The notes under the pieces are model-generated. The model did not search any database. It was given only the letters and a program-made list of their open reading frames with translations, and was not told where the DNA came from. A stretch of 52,522 nucleotides of DNA from Chloroflexota bacterium (GTDB lineage: Bacteria > Chloroflexota > UBA11872 > VXOZ01). The stretch lies in NCBI GenBank assembly GCA_022824225.1, contig JAJEAH010000036.1, positions 1-52,522 on the forward strand, in the 5' to 3' direction. The position numbers and the translations under genes were made by a program. Within the stretch, counting starts at the first letter, position 1. Each line of letters opens with the position of its first letter. Below, piece after piece: positions 1-7,441 of this stretch.

Positions 1-574
1 TGTCGGCTCGAATGGAGGGACCATTGATAGTTGCATTGTCCTTTGCCTCTTCACCCGCAAGATTCACTAGGTGACAGAATCCTATCCAATCAGCAAAGGA
101 CAGGCCGAATTTACTCTCAAATAAGGCCTCAGTTCTATTGAAGGAGCCTTCCAGGAAAATCTGTATACCGCCCGCAAGTCTATATCTACCCCACTTGCCC
201 TGTACGACGAACTGCTGCCTCGCATGCATCAAGAAAAACAGATCTAAATCGACTTCTTTACCTTGATTGAGGATATGCAAAGCGACCGGATCGTCGAAAC
301 CCTTATAGACATTCATAATCCTGTCAAAGGTTCTTGCTTTGAATTGGGCATGATGGCCTTGACGATGGAATGCGCAGTTGGCCTCCATTGAGTGAAGTAT
401 GAAATGGGGAGGATATCTGCGCCAGGTAGCTTGGTTTTCCAGTACTTGCCTAAGCTTCAATGCAGCAAATGGCAAATAGTCCCATGGATGGAGATTCTTT
501 AGTCGCCTCTCTAGATTCTCCGTGAACTCAGCAACTTTCCTTTCGGCAGCCTTTTTCGAAGGGTTGTCGGCCAT
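1..574 (-). CDS. Hypothetical protein, C-terminus cut off by window edge
   Basis: An open frame runs on the minus strand from ATG at 574 to the window edge without a stop, giving about 191 residues. The start is supported by AAGGAG eight bases upstream (583-588). The protein begins MADNPSKKAAERKVAEF, with a charged helical N-terminus, then an aromatic-rich stretch (HPWDYLPF) and a mixed hydrophobic body. No transmembrane segment, signal peptide or catalytic motif is visible, and I do not recognise the family. Codon use is AT-richer than most genes further right, which suggests accessory DNA. It is divergent from the nucleotidyltransferase at 914. Confidence 0.7.
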   Translation of the reverse strand, partial: MADNPSKKAAERKVAEFTENLERRLKNLHPWDYLPFAALKLRQVLENQATWRRYPPHFILHSMEANCAFHRQGHHAQFKARTFDRIMNVYKGFDDPVALHILNQGKEVDLDLFFLMHARQQFVVQGKWGRYRLAGGIQIFLEGSFNRTEALFESKFGLSFADWIGFCHLVNLAGEEAKDNATINGPSIRAD

Positions 575-913
575 TCTGGATACTCCTTTCGAGAGTGGCT
601 AGTCGTTGCAGCGCAAGTCATAACTCATCGCGCGCCCGCATAGTATAGTGTACGAAATTGCCCGAGTGACTAGCATGACGAAGTTTTTAGTGTTATGGCA
701 CATGCCGAAGACCTGTTCGCTCAGAGGTGTTGGAGGATGAACAGCAAGCGACTATCAGAGTGCTCGCAGAAATGCGCCGGGAAAACAAGAAAAGGTGGAT
801 TTGACACTAACCCTAAATCGGGCGTACTTTCCAACGATCTACTTTACCGGTGAATCAAGCAAGTTTAGAAGGGGGGCAAGCCCCGACAGTCTTGCTAAGA
901 CAAACATTGGGAT
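575..913. other. AT-rich intergenic region with possible gene remnant
   Basis: About 340 bases between two divergent genes. On the plus strand, 721-804 reads as an open frame with the look of a charged C-terminal tail (EDEQQATIRVLAEMRRENKK then a stop at 802-804), but there is no start codon or upstream body for it. It may be what is left of a deleted gene. I see no clear promoter or terminator. Confidence 0.35.
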
Positions 914-1219
914 ATGGCATTGCGAGAAGATTCGACAACCTTGATTGCAGAAATCAGGGATTTAGTTCTCCCTGTACTACTGCGGCACGGTGTAAAGCGC
1001 GCGGGCATCTTCGGGTCGGTCGCCCGTGGGGAGGCGACGCCGGAGAGCGACGTAGACATTCTCATCGAGCTCGACAAGCGGACCGGCCTGCTTGATTTTA
1101 TCGGCATCAAGCTGGAACTTGAGGACGTGTTGGGTCGGCGTGTTGATCTTGGAGAGTATGCGGCGATTAAGCCACTCCTGCGGGATCGCATTCTTGGTGA
1201 AGAAATTCCGCTCCTATAG
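914..1219 (+). CDS. MNT-type minimal nucleotidyltransferase (orphan antitoxin-like)
   Basis: A 101-residue protein of the minimal nucleotidyltransferase family. The signature GSVARGEATPESDVD spans about residues 34-48: GS plus the paired metal-binding aspartates D46 and D48. A third acidic position is likely in RVDLGEY near residue 77. Members of this family usually pair with a HEPN RNase directly downstream and act as antitoxins by AMPylating it. Here the next gene, 58 bases away, is an ABC permease and no HEPN gene is visible on either side. It is therefore an orphan or has lost its toxin. The ribosome-binding site is weak. Confidence 0.8.
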   Translation: MALREDSTTLIAEIRDLVLPVLLRHGVKRAGIFGSVARGEATPESDVDILIELDKRTGLLDFIGIKLELEDVLGRRVDLGEYAAIKPLLRDRILGEEIPLL

Positions 1220-1277
1220 TGAAGTGTTGAAGTTTTTTTGGATTCCTAGATAGAGAGTTGATGGAAGTTTAGACTCA

Positions 1278-2045
1278 ATGCTCGCTCCGCGCGCTCGCAT
1301 TACGCCGCCGTTCTTAGCCGCCGCCGTTGTGGCTTTGGTGGCGGTGTGGGCGTTGGCGGCAGTGTTGCTGGGCAATCCCATCTTGCCGGCGCCGTGGGCG
1401 GTGGCGCAGGCGTTCGCGCGGGAGTGGTCCGGCGGCAATCTGTGGGAGCACGTGCTCTACAGCGCCTATCGGGTGGTGTTGAGCATCATCATTGCCGTCA
1501 TCCTGGCCGCGCCCGCGGGCATGGCCGTGGGCCAGGCGCCCCTCATCGACCGCATTGCCAGCCCGCTCATCTACCTCGTCTATCCGGTGCCCAAGATCGT
1601 GCTGCTGCCCGTCATCATGCTCTTCCTGGGTGTGGGCGAAGCCTCGAAGATCTTCATCATCAGCCTGATTCTCTACTTTCAGATCCTCGTGCTCACCCGC
1701 GACGCCGCCTACGCCGTGCGGCCGGAACTCATCCTCTCGGTGCGTTCGCTGGGCGCGCGCCGCCGCCACCTGCTGCGCCACGTTTACTTTCCCGCCGTGC
1801 TGCCGTCCATCCTCAGCGCGCTGCGCATCACCAGCGGCACGGCCATCGCCGTTCTCTTCTTTACCGAGACTTTTGCCACCCACAACGGCCTGGGCTACTT
1901 CATCATCGTGCAGTCGTGGAGCCTGGTGGACTACCCTGCCATGTACGCCGGCATCGTCGCCATGGCCGCGCTGGGTCTGGCCCTGTACGCCTTCATCGAA
2001 CTGCTCGACCGCCGCTTCTGCGCCTGGGTACAAGCCGGGATGTAA
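1278..2045 (+). CDS. ABC transporter permease, NitT/TauT (SsuC/TauC-like) family
   Basis: A 255-residue integral membrane protein of the BPD_transp_1 family. Hydrophobic segments lie near residues 10-32, 60-85, 95-145 and 180-240. The EAA-type cytoplasmic loop that contacts the ATPase is readable as SVRSLGARRRHLLRHVYFPA at about residues 155-174. The family forms the membrane channel of importers for nitrate, sulfonates, taurine or thiamin precursors; the substrate cannot be read from this subunit. The start ATG has GGAAG upstream. Neither the ATPase nor the substrate-binding protein is adjacent: upstream DNA is the AT-rich accessory edge and downstream is a repeat and a convergent gene. The transporter operon looks broken or scattered. 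Confidence 0.85.
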   Translation: MLAPRARITPPFLAAAVVALVAVWALAAVLLGNPILPAPWAVAQAFAREWSGGNLWEHVLYSAYRVVLSIIIAVILAAPAGMAVGQAPLIDRIASPLIYLVYPVPKIVLLPVIMLFLGVGEASKIFIISLILYFQILVLTRDAAYAVRPELILSVRSLGARRRHLLRHVYFPAVLPSILSALRITSGTAIAVLFFTETFATHNGLGYFIIVQSWSLVDYPAMYAGIVAMAALGLALYAFIELLDRRFCAWVQAGM

Positions 2046-2080
2046 CGTGAGGTCGGACGTTCGATCCGACGAGTAATCCA

Positions 2081-2109
2081 ATCCGTCATTCCGGCGAAAG
2101 CCGGAATCC
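2081..2109. repeat. Dispersed inverted repeat (CATTCCGGC...GCCGGAATCC type)
   Basis: A short imperfect palindrome, CATTCCGGCGAAAGCCGGAAT, lies just after the permease stop codon. The arms ATTCCGGC and GCCGGAAT can form a hairpin with a small loop. It is a common dispersed intergenic motif in metagenomic genomes and might also act as a weak terminator, but no T-tract follows. Confidence 0.5.
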
Positions 2110-2202
2110 AGGCTCGTGAGCAGAGAAGCCTGCCCCCGTTAGCGTCACCGCACAACCAGTGAAGATTCGCATTGAATCGCAGGAATCGATAGTCGAAGAC
2201 GG

Positions 2203-2229
2203 CGCAGGTTACAAACCTGCGCTACCAGA
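2203..2229. repeat. Dispersed palindrome 'GCAGGTT-AACCTGC'
   Basis: GCGCAGGTTACAAACCTGCGCTACC is one of at least five copies in the window of a palindromic repeat centred on GCAGGTT/AACCTGC followed or preceded by GCTACCGG. The others are at 28654-28680, 28771-28800, 31452-31480 and 31662-31690. All lie between genes. Confidence 0.65.
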
Positions 2230-2256
2230 ATAGGCGCCCATCTAGTATGGGGGGGG

Positions 2257-3432
2257 TCACTCGCCGCCGACTATTTCGCCACCGCGCACGGTGAGCACCG
2301 GCTCCCACACGCCGCCGGCGCGTTCATTGCCGGCGCCGTCGCGCAGCGTTTGCGGCTCATCCTGCCAGCGGAGAACGGCCAGGTCGGCGCACATGCCGGG
2401 CGATAGCGCTCCGATCTCGCGCTCCAGACCCAAGAGCGCGGCGGGACGCGATGTCACGCGCGGCCAGATGTCGGCCTCGTCCATGCCGGCGGCGCGGATT
2501 TTCGACATAACCAGCGGCATGTGGTGGCGGGGTGAGGCGCCCACGTGCCGGACGTACACGTCGCTCGAAATCGTATCGGGCAAGAAGCCTTCCCCAATCG
2601 CGGTCGCCGCAACCTCGTAGCTGAATGAGTCAAAGCCGTGACCCAGGTCGAACAGCACCCCGCGCTCGCGGGCGGCCCACACGCAGTCCCGCACCCGCCC
2701 GTCGGCAACCGGATTGCCGCCCCGCCTGTGGAAGCAATACGTTACCACGTCGCCGGGCCGCAGCAGGTCGAATTGCTCCGCCAACGACCAGTCGTCGTGG
2801 CGACGCTGCCCGATGAGCAGGGGCTTGCCGGTACGCTCGGCGGCGGCCAAGCCGCGGGACATGATCTCGCGGGGATCGTTCTCACCGCAGTTGGTGGGCC
2901 CGACGTTCATGGCGATGCCCCAGATGGCTTCGGGGTCCTGCATGACCGTGTCCACGCAGGCGTCAACGTCTGCGTCGGCCAGATTGGCAAAGCAGCCCGC
3001 TTCGTTGGACTCACCGGAGGCGGAGAGGTTGAGCGCCATGAGTATGCGGGTGCGGCTGCCGCCTATGGTCTCCGCTTTGTAACGCGCCCAGTTGTGCGCG
3101 CCGGCGTCGCCTTGGGAGAGCAACGTGGTGGAGCCATAGGGCAGCACGTGCGTATCGGGGTCAATGCCGTACTTGGAGCCCGACAGCGCCGGATGCGCGT
3201 GCAGGTCCACCAGACCGGGCAGCAGAATGCAGTCGGGCAGGGATAAGGTCTGCCGGGCGGCTCCCAGTTCGGGCGCGGCATGCGCCGGGGCAGACGCCGC
3301 AGGCGCCGTCACCGCCGCGATGCGGTCGCCGCGCACGCCCACTGCGCCGGGCCCGTCCCGTCCCGTAGCGGGACACAGCACGCGGCCGGCATGTATTACC
3401 AGATCGAACGGACGTTCGGACTGTGTGCTCAT
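2257..3432 (-). CDS. Amidohydrolase / deacetylase-family metallohydrolase
   Basis: A 391-residue amidohydrolase-superfamily protein. The entry strand motif DLHAH places metal-binding histidines at residues 78 and 80, preceded by the classic PDCILLPGLVDLHAHP strand. Further metal-site candidates are the histidine in YCFHRRGG and the aspartate in TISSDVY. The C-terminal GALSPGMCADLAVLRW is the usual closing beta-sandwich element. The family (dihydroorotase and deacetylase-like enzymes) hydrolyses C-N bonds in cyclic or acylated amides; the substrate here is unknown. It is convergent with the permease and followed upstream by a long repeat-rich spacer. Confidence 0.85.
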   Translation of the reverse strand: MSTQSERPFDLVIHAGRVLCPATGRDGPGAVGVRGDRIAAVTAPAASAPAHAAPELGAARQTLSLPDCILLPGLVDLHAHPALSGSKYGIDPDTHVLPYGSTTLLSQGDAGAHNWARYKAETIGGSRTRILMALNLSASGESNEAGCFANLADADVDACVDTVMQDPEAIWGIAMNVGPTNCGENDPREIMSRGLAAAERTGKPLLIGQRRHDDWSLAEQFDLLRPGDVVTYCFHRRGGNPVADGRVRDCVWAARERGVLFDLGHGFDSFSYEVAATAIGEGFLPDTISSDVYVRHVGASPRHHMPLVMSKIRAAGMDEADIWPRVTSRPAALLGLEREIGALSPGMCADLAVLRWQDEPQTLRDGAGNERAGGVWEPVLTVRGGEIVGGE

Positions 3433-4312
3433 GAATCTTCCTCGGCAGGTGTGGGTGGATTCTCCTCCGCCGCAACCGTGCCATCACGGCGGCCGGTTGC
3501 GCGCGTACGGTCTCTCTCTCTAGTCTATATAAATCGCGGGCGGACGCGGCCCTTGGCTTACGGCATGCGCCAGGCGCTTGTGGCAACGCATGGCGCCCCT
3601 TGACGTGGGCGCGCCAGGGCGGGAGCACGTCAAGAGGGAGCCCACGCAAGCGAGGGAGCCCACGCAAGCGAGGGAGCCTACACGAGCGTGGGAATTCTCC
3701 CGGGGAATACGTAGCACCAGACTTGATGGTTTCGCGATTCTACATGCATGTCATTCCGAGTGCAGCGAGGAATCTAAGAAACCCCGAATGCGAGATTCCT
3801 CGTCGCGGAGTGTACCCTGAGCCCGTCGAAGGAGAAGATGACAGGGCGAAAAGTCAATCTGGGTGTGGCTCGTGCGACTAGCCGCATTTCTCCACAGGAT
3901 TGGCCCAAGTCTACTCATTCCCTTCTCCCGGCGCTCCTGAGAGCGCGATTTGCCCCAGCGGAGCGAAACCCGCCGCCCGTCGCCGCAAATGGCCGCAGCC
4001 GCTGACCAATCTTAAGCTATAGTGAGCGCAAGCGATGGCGTGACGCTTGGGTCGCGACGGCTGACGCCCCCGGCGGGGACGGCAATGCTCGGCATACCGG
4101 CTGTCCTTGAGACCCTGCGTGACGTGCCCAGGCTCACCCGCGTGGAACAATGGGTGACACAGCACGAATTTGGCCCTGCGTGACATGCCCAGGCTCACCT
4201 CTGTCATTCCTAGCGGAGGTCAATGTCATTCCGAGCGCAGCGAGGAATCTCCAGGGCCCTGCGTCGTAACCCCCAGATTCACCCCTCATTCCCGTACAGG
4301 AGAAGTAGACCC
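3433..4312. repeat. Repeat-rich spacer without a gene
   Basis: About 880 bases between divergent genes. It holds an 18-bp tandem repeat (GGGAGCCCACGCAAGCGA, three copies at 3636-3689), two copies of the dispersed CATTCCGAG-CGAGGAATCT element (3749-3776 and 4223-4250) and one CTGAGCCCGTCGAAGG element near 3818. Short open frames here are encoded by the repeats and show no conserved protein features. The promoters of both flanking genes must lie in this stretch. Confidence 0.75.
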
Positions 4313-5455
4313 ATGCAGATCACGTCAGTCCAGACTTTCGCCGCGCCCATCGTATCCCGCGACGTGTTGATCGTGAAGATCGATACCTCTGAAGGCATCA
4401 GCGGCATCGGCGAAGCCTATCCGGTGGGACCGAACGCGGCGGTGGCCGCCGCCATCGACGACTTCGCCGACTGGATCGTGGGCAAAGACCCCTGCGACAT
4501 CAACGCCATCTGGTACCACATGTACGTCCACTCGCGCTTTCCCGGCGGTTCGGTCATCAACGCCGCCATCAGCGGCATCGACCACGCTCTCTGGGACATC
4601 AGCGGCAAGGCGGCGGGACAGCCCGTGTACCGCATGCTCGGCGGCAAGTGCCGCGACCGCATTCGCGTCTACCAGAGCTGCGGCGGCGCCACGCCGGAAG
4701 ATTGCGCGGCAAGCGCGAAAGCCCTCGTGGCGAAATACGGCTACACCGCCCTGAAGATGTCGCCGCATCCGCCTAATTCCAGCCAGATGTCGTGGAATGC
4801 GGTCGTTGCGGCGGCGGGTGAGCGCATCGCGGCGGTGCGTGAGGCCGTGGGCCCGGACGTGGACATCGGCCTCGATCCCCACGCGCGCATCTTCGAGCCG
4901 GCCCGCGCCCTGGAGATGGCGGCCGCGGTCGCGCCCTCCCAGCCGTTCTTCTTCGAGGAACCCCTGCGCCCGGAGAACATCGACGCCTTGGCCTGGTTCG
5001 CCCGCAAATCCCCGGTTCCCGTCGCCACCGGCGAAATGCTCTACACGTCGTTCGGCTTTCGCGAACTGCTGGAGAAGCAGGCGGCGACCATCATCCAGCC
5101 CGACATCTGCGTCTGCGGCGGCCTGACCGAGATGCGCAAGATCGCCGCGCTGGCCGAAGCCCACTACGTCAAGGTCGCGCCGCACAATCCGCTCGGGCCG
5201 GTCGCCACAGCCGTCAACGTCCACTTCGCCGCGGCCACCCACAACTTCATCATCCTGGAGTACCACGCCGACGACGCGCCGCCCCGCACGGACATCCTGC
5301 AGGAGCCGGTGAAGCTCGTGGACGGCTACCTGGAAATACCGGAAAAGCCCGGCTGGGGGATCGAATTGAACGAGGACTACGTGCGCGGCCAGCCGATCCG
5401 TTCGTGGCACCGGCCGTTCGACGTAGGACCCGACGGCGCGGCGGCGTTTATCTAG
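4313..5455 (+). CDS. Enolase-superfamily dehydratase, D-galactonate dehydratase-like (MR/MLE family)
   Basis: A 380-residue mandelate racemase/muconate lactonizing enzyme. Metal ligands are readable at D188, E215 and E241. Catalytic histidines are H190 (LDPHAR) and H291 (APHNPLGP). This D-x-H, E, E, H arrangement matches the layout I know for E. coli galactonate dehydratase (D183, H185, E209, E235, H285), so dehydration of a sugar acid such as galactonate is the best guess; the exact substrate is open. I set the start at 4313 because AGGAGAAG precedes it. The frame is open back to 4223, but that extension (MSFRAQRGISR...) is translated from a dispersed repeat and should not be annotated. Confidence 0.88.
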   Translation: MQITSVQTFAAPIVSRDVLIVKIDTSEGISGIGEAYPVGPNAAVAAAIDDFADWIVGKDPCDINAIWYHMYVHSRFPGGSVINAAISGIDHALWDISGKAAGQPVYRMLGGKCRDRIRVYQSCGGATPEDCAASAKALVAKYGYTALKMSPHPPNSSQMSWNAVVAAAGERIAAVREAVGPDVDIGLDPHARIFEPARALEMAAAVAPSQPFFFEEPLRPENIDALAWFARKSPVPVATGEMLYTSFGFRELLEKQAATIIQPDICVCGGLTEMRKIAALAEAHYVKVAPHNPLGPVATAVNVHFAAATHNFIILEYHADDAPPRTDILQEPVKLVDGYLEIPEKPGWGIELNEDYVRGQPIRSWHRPFDVGPDGAAAFI

Positions 5456-5577
5456 ACGGGGATGCGCAAACGAAACCACGCCGGCGCCTTGCGCGCCCAG
5501 CGGGAGGGAAGCGCCTTGGAGCCTGTCTACGATCATCGGAGAGGGAGTCCTCAAAACTGATGGGAGCCGTTGGTGAT

Positions 5578-5610
5578 GAACACTTCGACCCTTCGACGAA
5601 GCTCAGGGCG
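5578..5610. repeat. Dispersed CTTCGACGAAGCTCAGG element
   Basis: One copy of the family related to CTGAGCTTGTCGAAG, here in inverted form (CTTCGACGAAGCTCAGGGCG), in the gap between the dehydratase and a small minus-strand gene. The same family forms the large array at 15.6-16.7 kb. Confidence 0.55.
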
Positions 5611-5649
5611 AACGTCTCTCGTCTAGGCGAAATGATCGCAAAAGGACCC

Positions 5650-5940
5650 TTAGCTGGAAACTGACGTGTGGGCGCGTGTGCGTGGATGTTCTGCAAGCCC
5701 CTCGCGGAGGGCGGCCCGTACTTCATCCTCCGCTAGCGCATCGTCACCGCACAGGGAAACGAGATTACACGCTCGTGCCCACAGTCTGGCAGCATAGGAA
5801 TGGCTCGCGCCATGGCGCGAGCCATCGGCAAAGTACGCAGTCTTCGCCAATAGCCACGCAGAGAGCGCCTGCAAAGTAAGCGCCTCGTCGAGATACGCCT
5901 GCACTCTATCGCAAACTGCTTCGGCTGGCCCTGCTCCCAT
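5650..5940 (-). CDS. Small helical hypothetical protein
   Basis: A 96-residue open frame whose core (RVQAYLDEALTLQALSAWLLA near residues 12-32, then a C-terminal AEDEVRAALREGL helix) resembles small Chloroflexota-type hypothetical proteins with a repeated 'xYLDGELTLxELxxWL' pattern. That family resemblance is from memory and not proven. There are no membrane segments or catalytic motifs. The ATG at 5940 has AGAAGG too close upstream, so the true start may be slightly different. It is convergent with the dehydratase and separated from it by a repeat. Confidence 0.5.
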   Translation of the reverse strand: MGAGPAEAVCDRVQAYLDEALTLQALSAWLLAKTAYFADGSRHGASHSYAARLWARACNLVSLCGDDALAEDEVRAALREGLAEHPRTRAHTSVSS

Positions 5941-6044
5941 GCCTTCTACTCGCTTGGATGAACCGGACTACTACGTGTCAAAAGCGCAATTCCGACTTCA
6001 CTTTTGTTTAAATGCGTTTGCATTAGAAGTCCGCAACTGGTGAG

Positions 6045-6281
6045 TTGGTCGCTGTAGTGCGAGATGAGTACGTTGCTCCAAGAGCCGCGCGTCAGCCCGC
6101 TGGCACCTTATCTCAAATCGTAATCTACTATGAAAAGCAATTGGATGGACTACTGCTTCCTCTTGCCCTTGTCCATCAGTATTTGCGACCGGATGGAAAA
6201 ATCGGGGGTAGTGGGCGACCGGATCCAAAGTGGCTTCGACTTCCCGATAACGCAATCATCGCGGCAAGAGAGATTTCGTGA
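6045..6281 (+). CDS. Small hypothetical protein or gene remnant
   Basis: A 78-codon frame opening at TTG (no ATG in frame). The part from about residue 24 on (IVIYYEKQLDG then WLRLPDNAII, with LVHQYLRPDGKIGGSGRPDP between) looks like real protein and recalls a short conserved hypothetical family. The first 20 residues do not look conserved, and there is no convincing ribosome-binding site. I read it as either a small gene with a TTG start or the surviving 3' part of a decayed gene. Confidence 0.4.
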   Translation: MVAVVRDEYVAPRAARQPAGTLSQIVIYYEKQLDGLLLPLALVHQYLRPDGKIGGSGRPDPKWLRLPDNAIIAAREIS

Positions 6282-6465
6282 GGTGCTCGCATTCTCGCAA
6301 AGGTGAGTAGCGTGGGACCGTGTGACCCGCCCGTGCAAACCTGAACTTGCCGCATTCGCTCGCTCCCGTATCGAGCACGGGGCAAGCTCCAAGCCTGCCT
6401 GTCCTGAGCTGGCCGAAGGGTCGCAGGGCACTTCGACACGAAGCGATGTCTGGTTGCGGCAAACC
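6282..6465. repeat. Gene-free gap with one dispersed GTCGAAG-type repeat
   Basis: A short spacer between the small 6045 frame and the convergent SDR gene. Near 6400-6425 it contains CCTGAGCTGGCCGAAGGG, a diverged member of the CTGAGCxxGTCGAAGG family. Nothing else is apparent. Confidence 0.5.
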
Positions 6466-7215
6466 CTAGTACGTTGCCCGGCCGCCGCTGATGTCGAACA
6501 CCGCGCCGGTGCTGAACGAGCACTCAGCCGACGCCAGCCACGCCACCAGTGCCGCTACTTCCTCAATCTCGCCGCTGCGCCGCATGGGGATGCGGGCTAG
6601 CAGCATATCCATCTGCGCTTGCGTGGTCTGCTCCCAAATGGGGGTACGGACAACCGCGGGCGTGAGGCAGTTCACGCGGATGCCGGTCTCCGCCAGTTCT
6701 TTGCCCAGAGTCTTCGTCAGGCCGATGACGGCGGCCTTGGTGGCGGAATACGGCGTCATGTTCGGGTTGCCCTCTTTGCCCGCGATTGACGCCATATTCA
6801 CGATGCGGCCGTAGTCGCGGGCGAGCATGTGGGGAACGGCCTTTTGGCAGAAGAGGTACGTGCCGCGCAGGTTCACCGCGTAGACGCGGTCGAGTTCGCT
6901 CACCGGCAGTTCCCACAGCGGCGCGGTGTTGCCGATGATGCCGGTGTTGTTAACCAAAACATCGAGACGCCCCCAGGTGTCCATGGCCTGCGCCGCGGCG
7001 CAGGCCGCCGTTGCTTCCTCCGCCGTGTCGCCTGCCACGGCCAGCGCGTCTACGCCCTGTTTCGCCAGTGCGACCGCGGCATGGTCGGCAACGGCTCCGT
7101 CAATATCGGTGATGAGCACCCGCGCGCCCTCGCTGCCAAGCCGCTCCGCGATGCCGAGGCCAATGCCGCTGCCCGCGCCGGTAACGATGGCTACCTGGTC
7201 TTCAAACCGCCGCAC
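6466..7215 (-). CDS. Short-chain dehydrogenase/reductase (SDR)
   Basis: A 249-residue classical SDR. The cofactor motif GAGSGIG (TGxxxGxG) is at about residues 13-19, NNTGIIG in the NNAG position, the catalytic serine in NMASIAG, and the Y-x-x-x-K pair in PYSATKAA. The C-terminus SFSTGAVFDISGG is typical of the FabG/2-hydroxy-type branch. The family carries out NAD(P)-dependent oxidation or reduction of alcohols and ketones; the substrate is unknown. I place the start at GTG 7215, eight bases after GGGAGG. The frame extends to 7257, but that extension lacks SDR sequence. It follows the acyl-CoA synthetase on the same strand after a 226-base repeat-containing gap. Confidence 0.88.
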   Translation of the reverse strand: MRRFEDQVAIVTGAGSGIGLGIAERLGSEGARVLITDIDGAVADHAAVALAKQGVDALAVAGDTAEEATAACAAAQAMDTWGRLDVLVNNTGIIGNTAPLWELPVSELDRVYAVNLRGTYLFCQKAVPHMLARDYGRIVNMASIAGKEGNPNMTPYSATKAAVIGLTKTLGKELAETGIRVNCLTPAVVRTPIWEQTTQAQMDMLLARIPMRRSGEIEEVAALVAWLASAECSFSTGAVFDISGGRATY

Positions 7216-7259
7216 GGGACATACCTCCCAAACTCGTGTCTGCGGGTCCGTTCGCACAG

Positions 7260-7441
7260 ATCACTTCCACAGGCGCAGTACAGGCTTGTCGCAGCCTACC
7301 CTAGCCAACATATCCGTTCGCGCTGAGCGCTGCGACAGGCTCAGTACCGGCTCACCGAAGCGCCCCAGCCTAGCCCTGAATACCGTGCGCACAGAACATT
7401 GCGACAAGCTCAGTACAGGCCCGCCGCAGCGCACCCGCAGC
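7260..7441. repeat. Cluster of CTGAGC/GTCGCAG-type dispersed repeats
   Basis: Between the SDR and the acyl-CoA synthetase are three to four diverged copies of 'CCGTTCGCxCtGAGC...GCGACAGGCTCAGTACAGG', for example at 7318-7352 and 7388-7417. They belong to the same family as the 15.6-16.7 kb array. There is no gene. Confidence 0.65.

Noticed and set aside
3520-3717. Short ORFs with repeated 'REPTQA' or 'ACVGSL' peptides
   Set aside because: They are translations of the 18-bp tandem repeat at 3636-3689 on either strand, without ribosome-binding sites.
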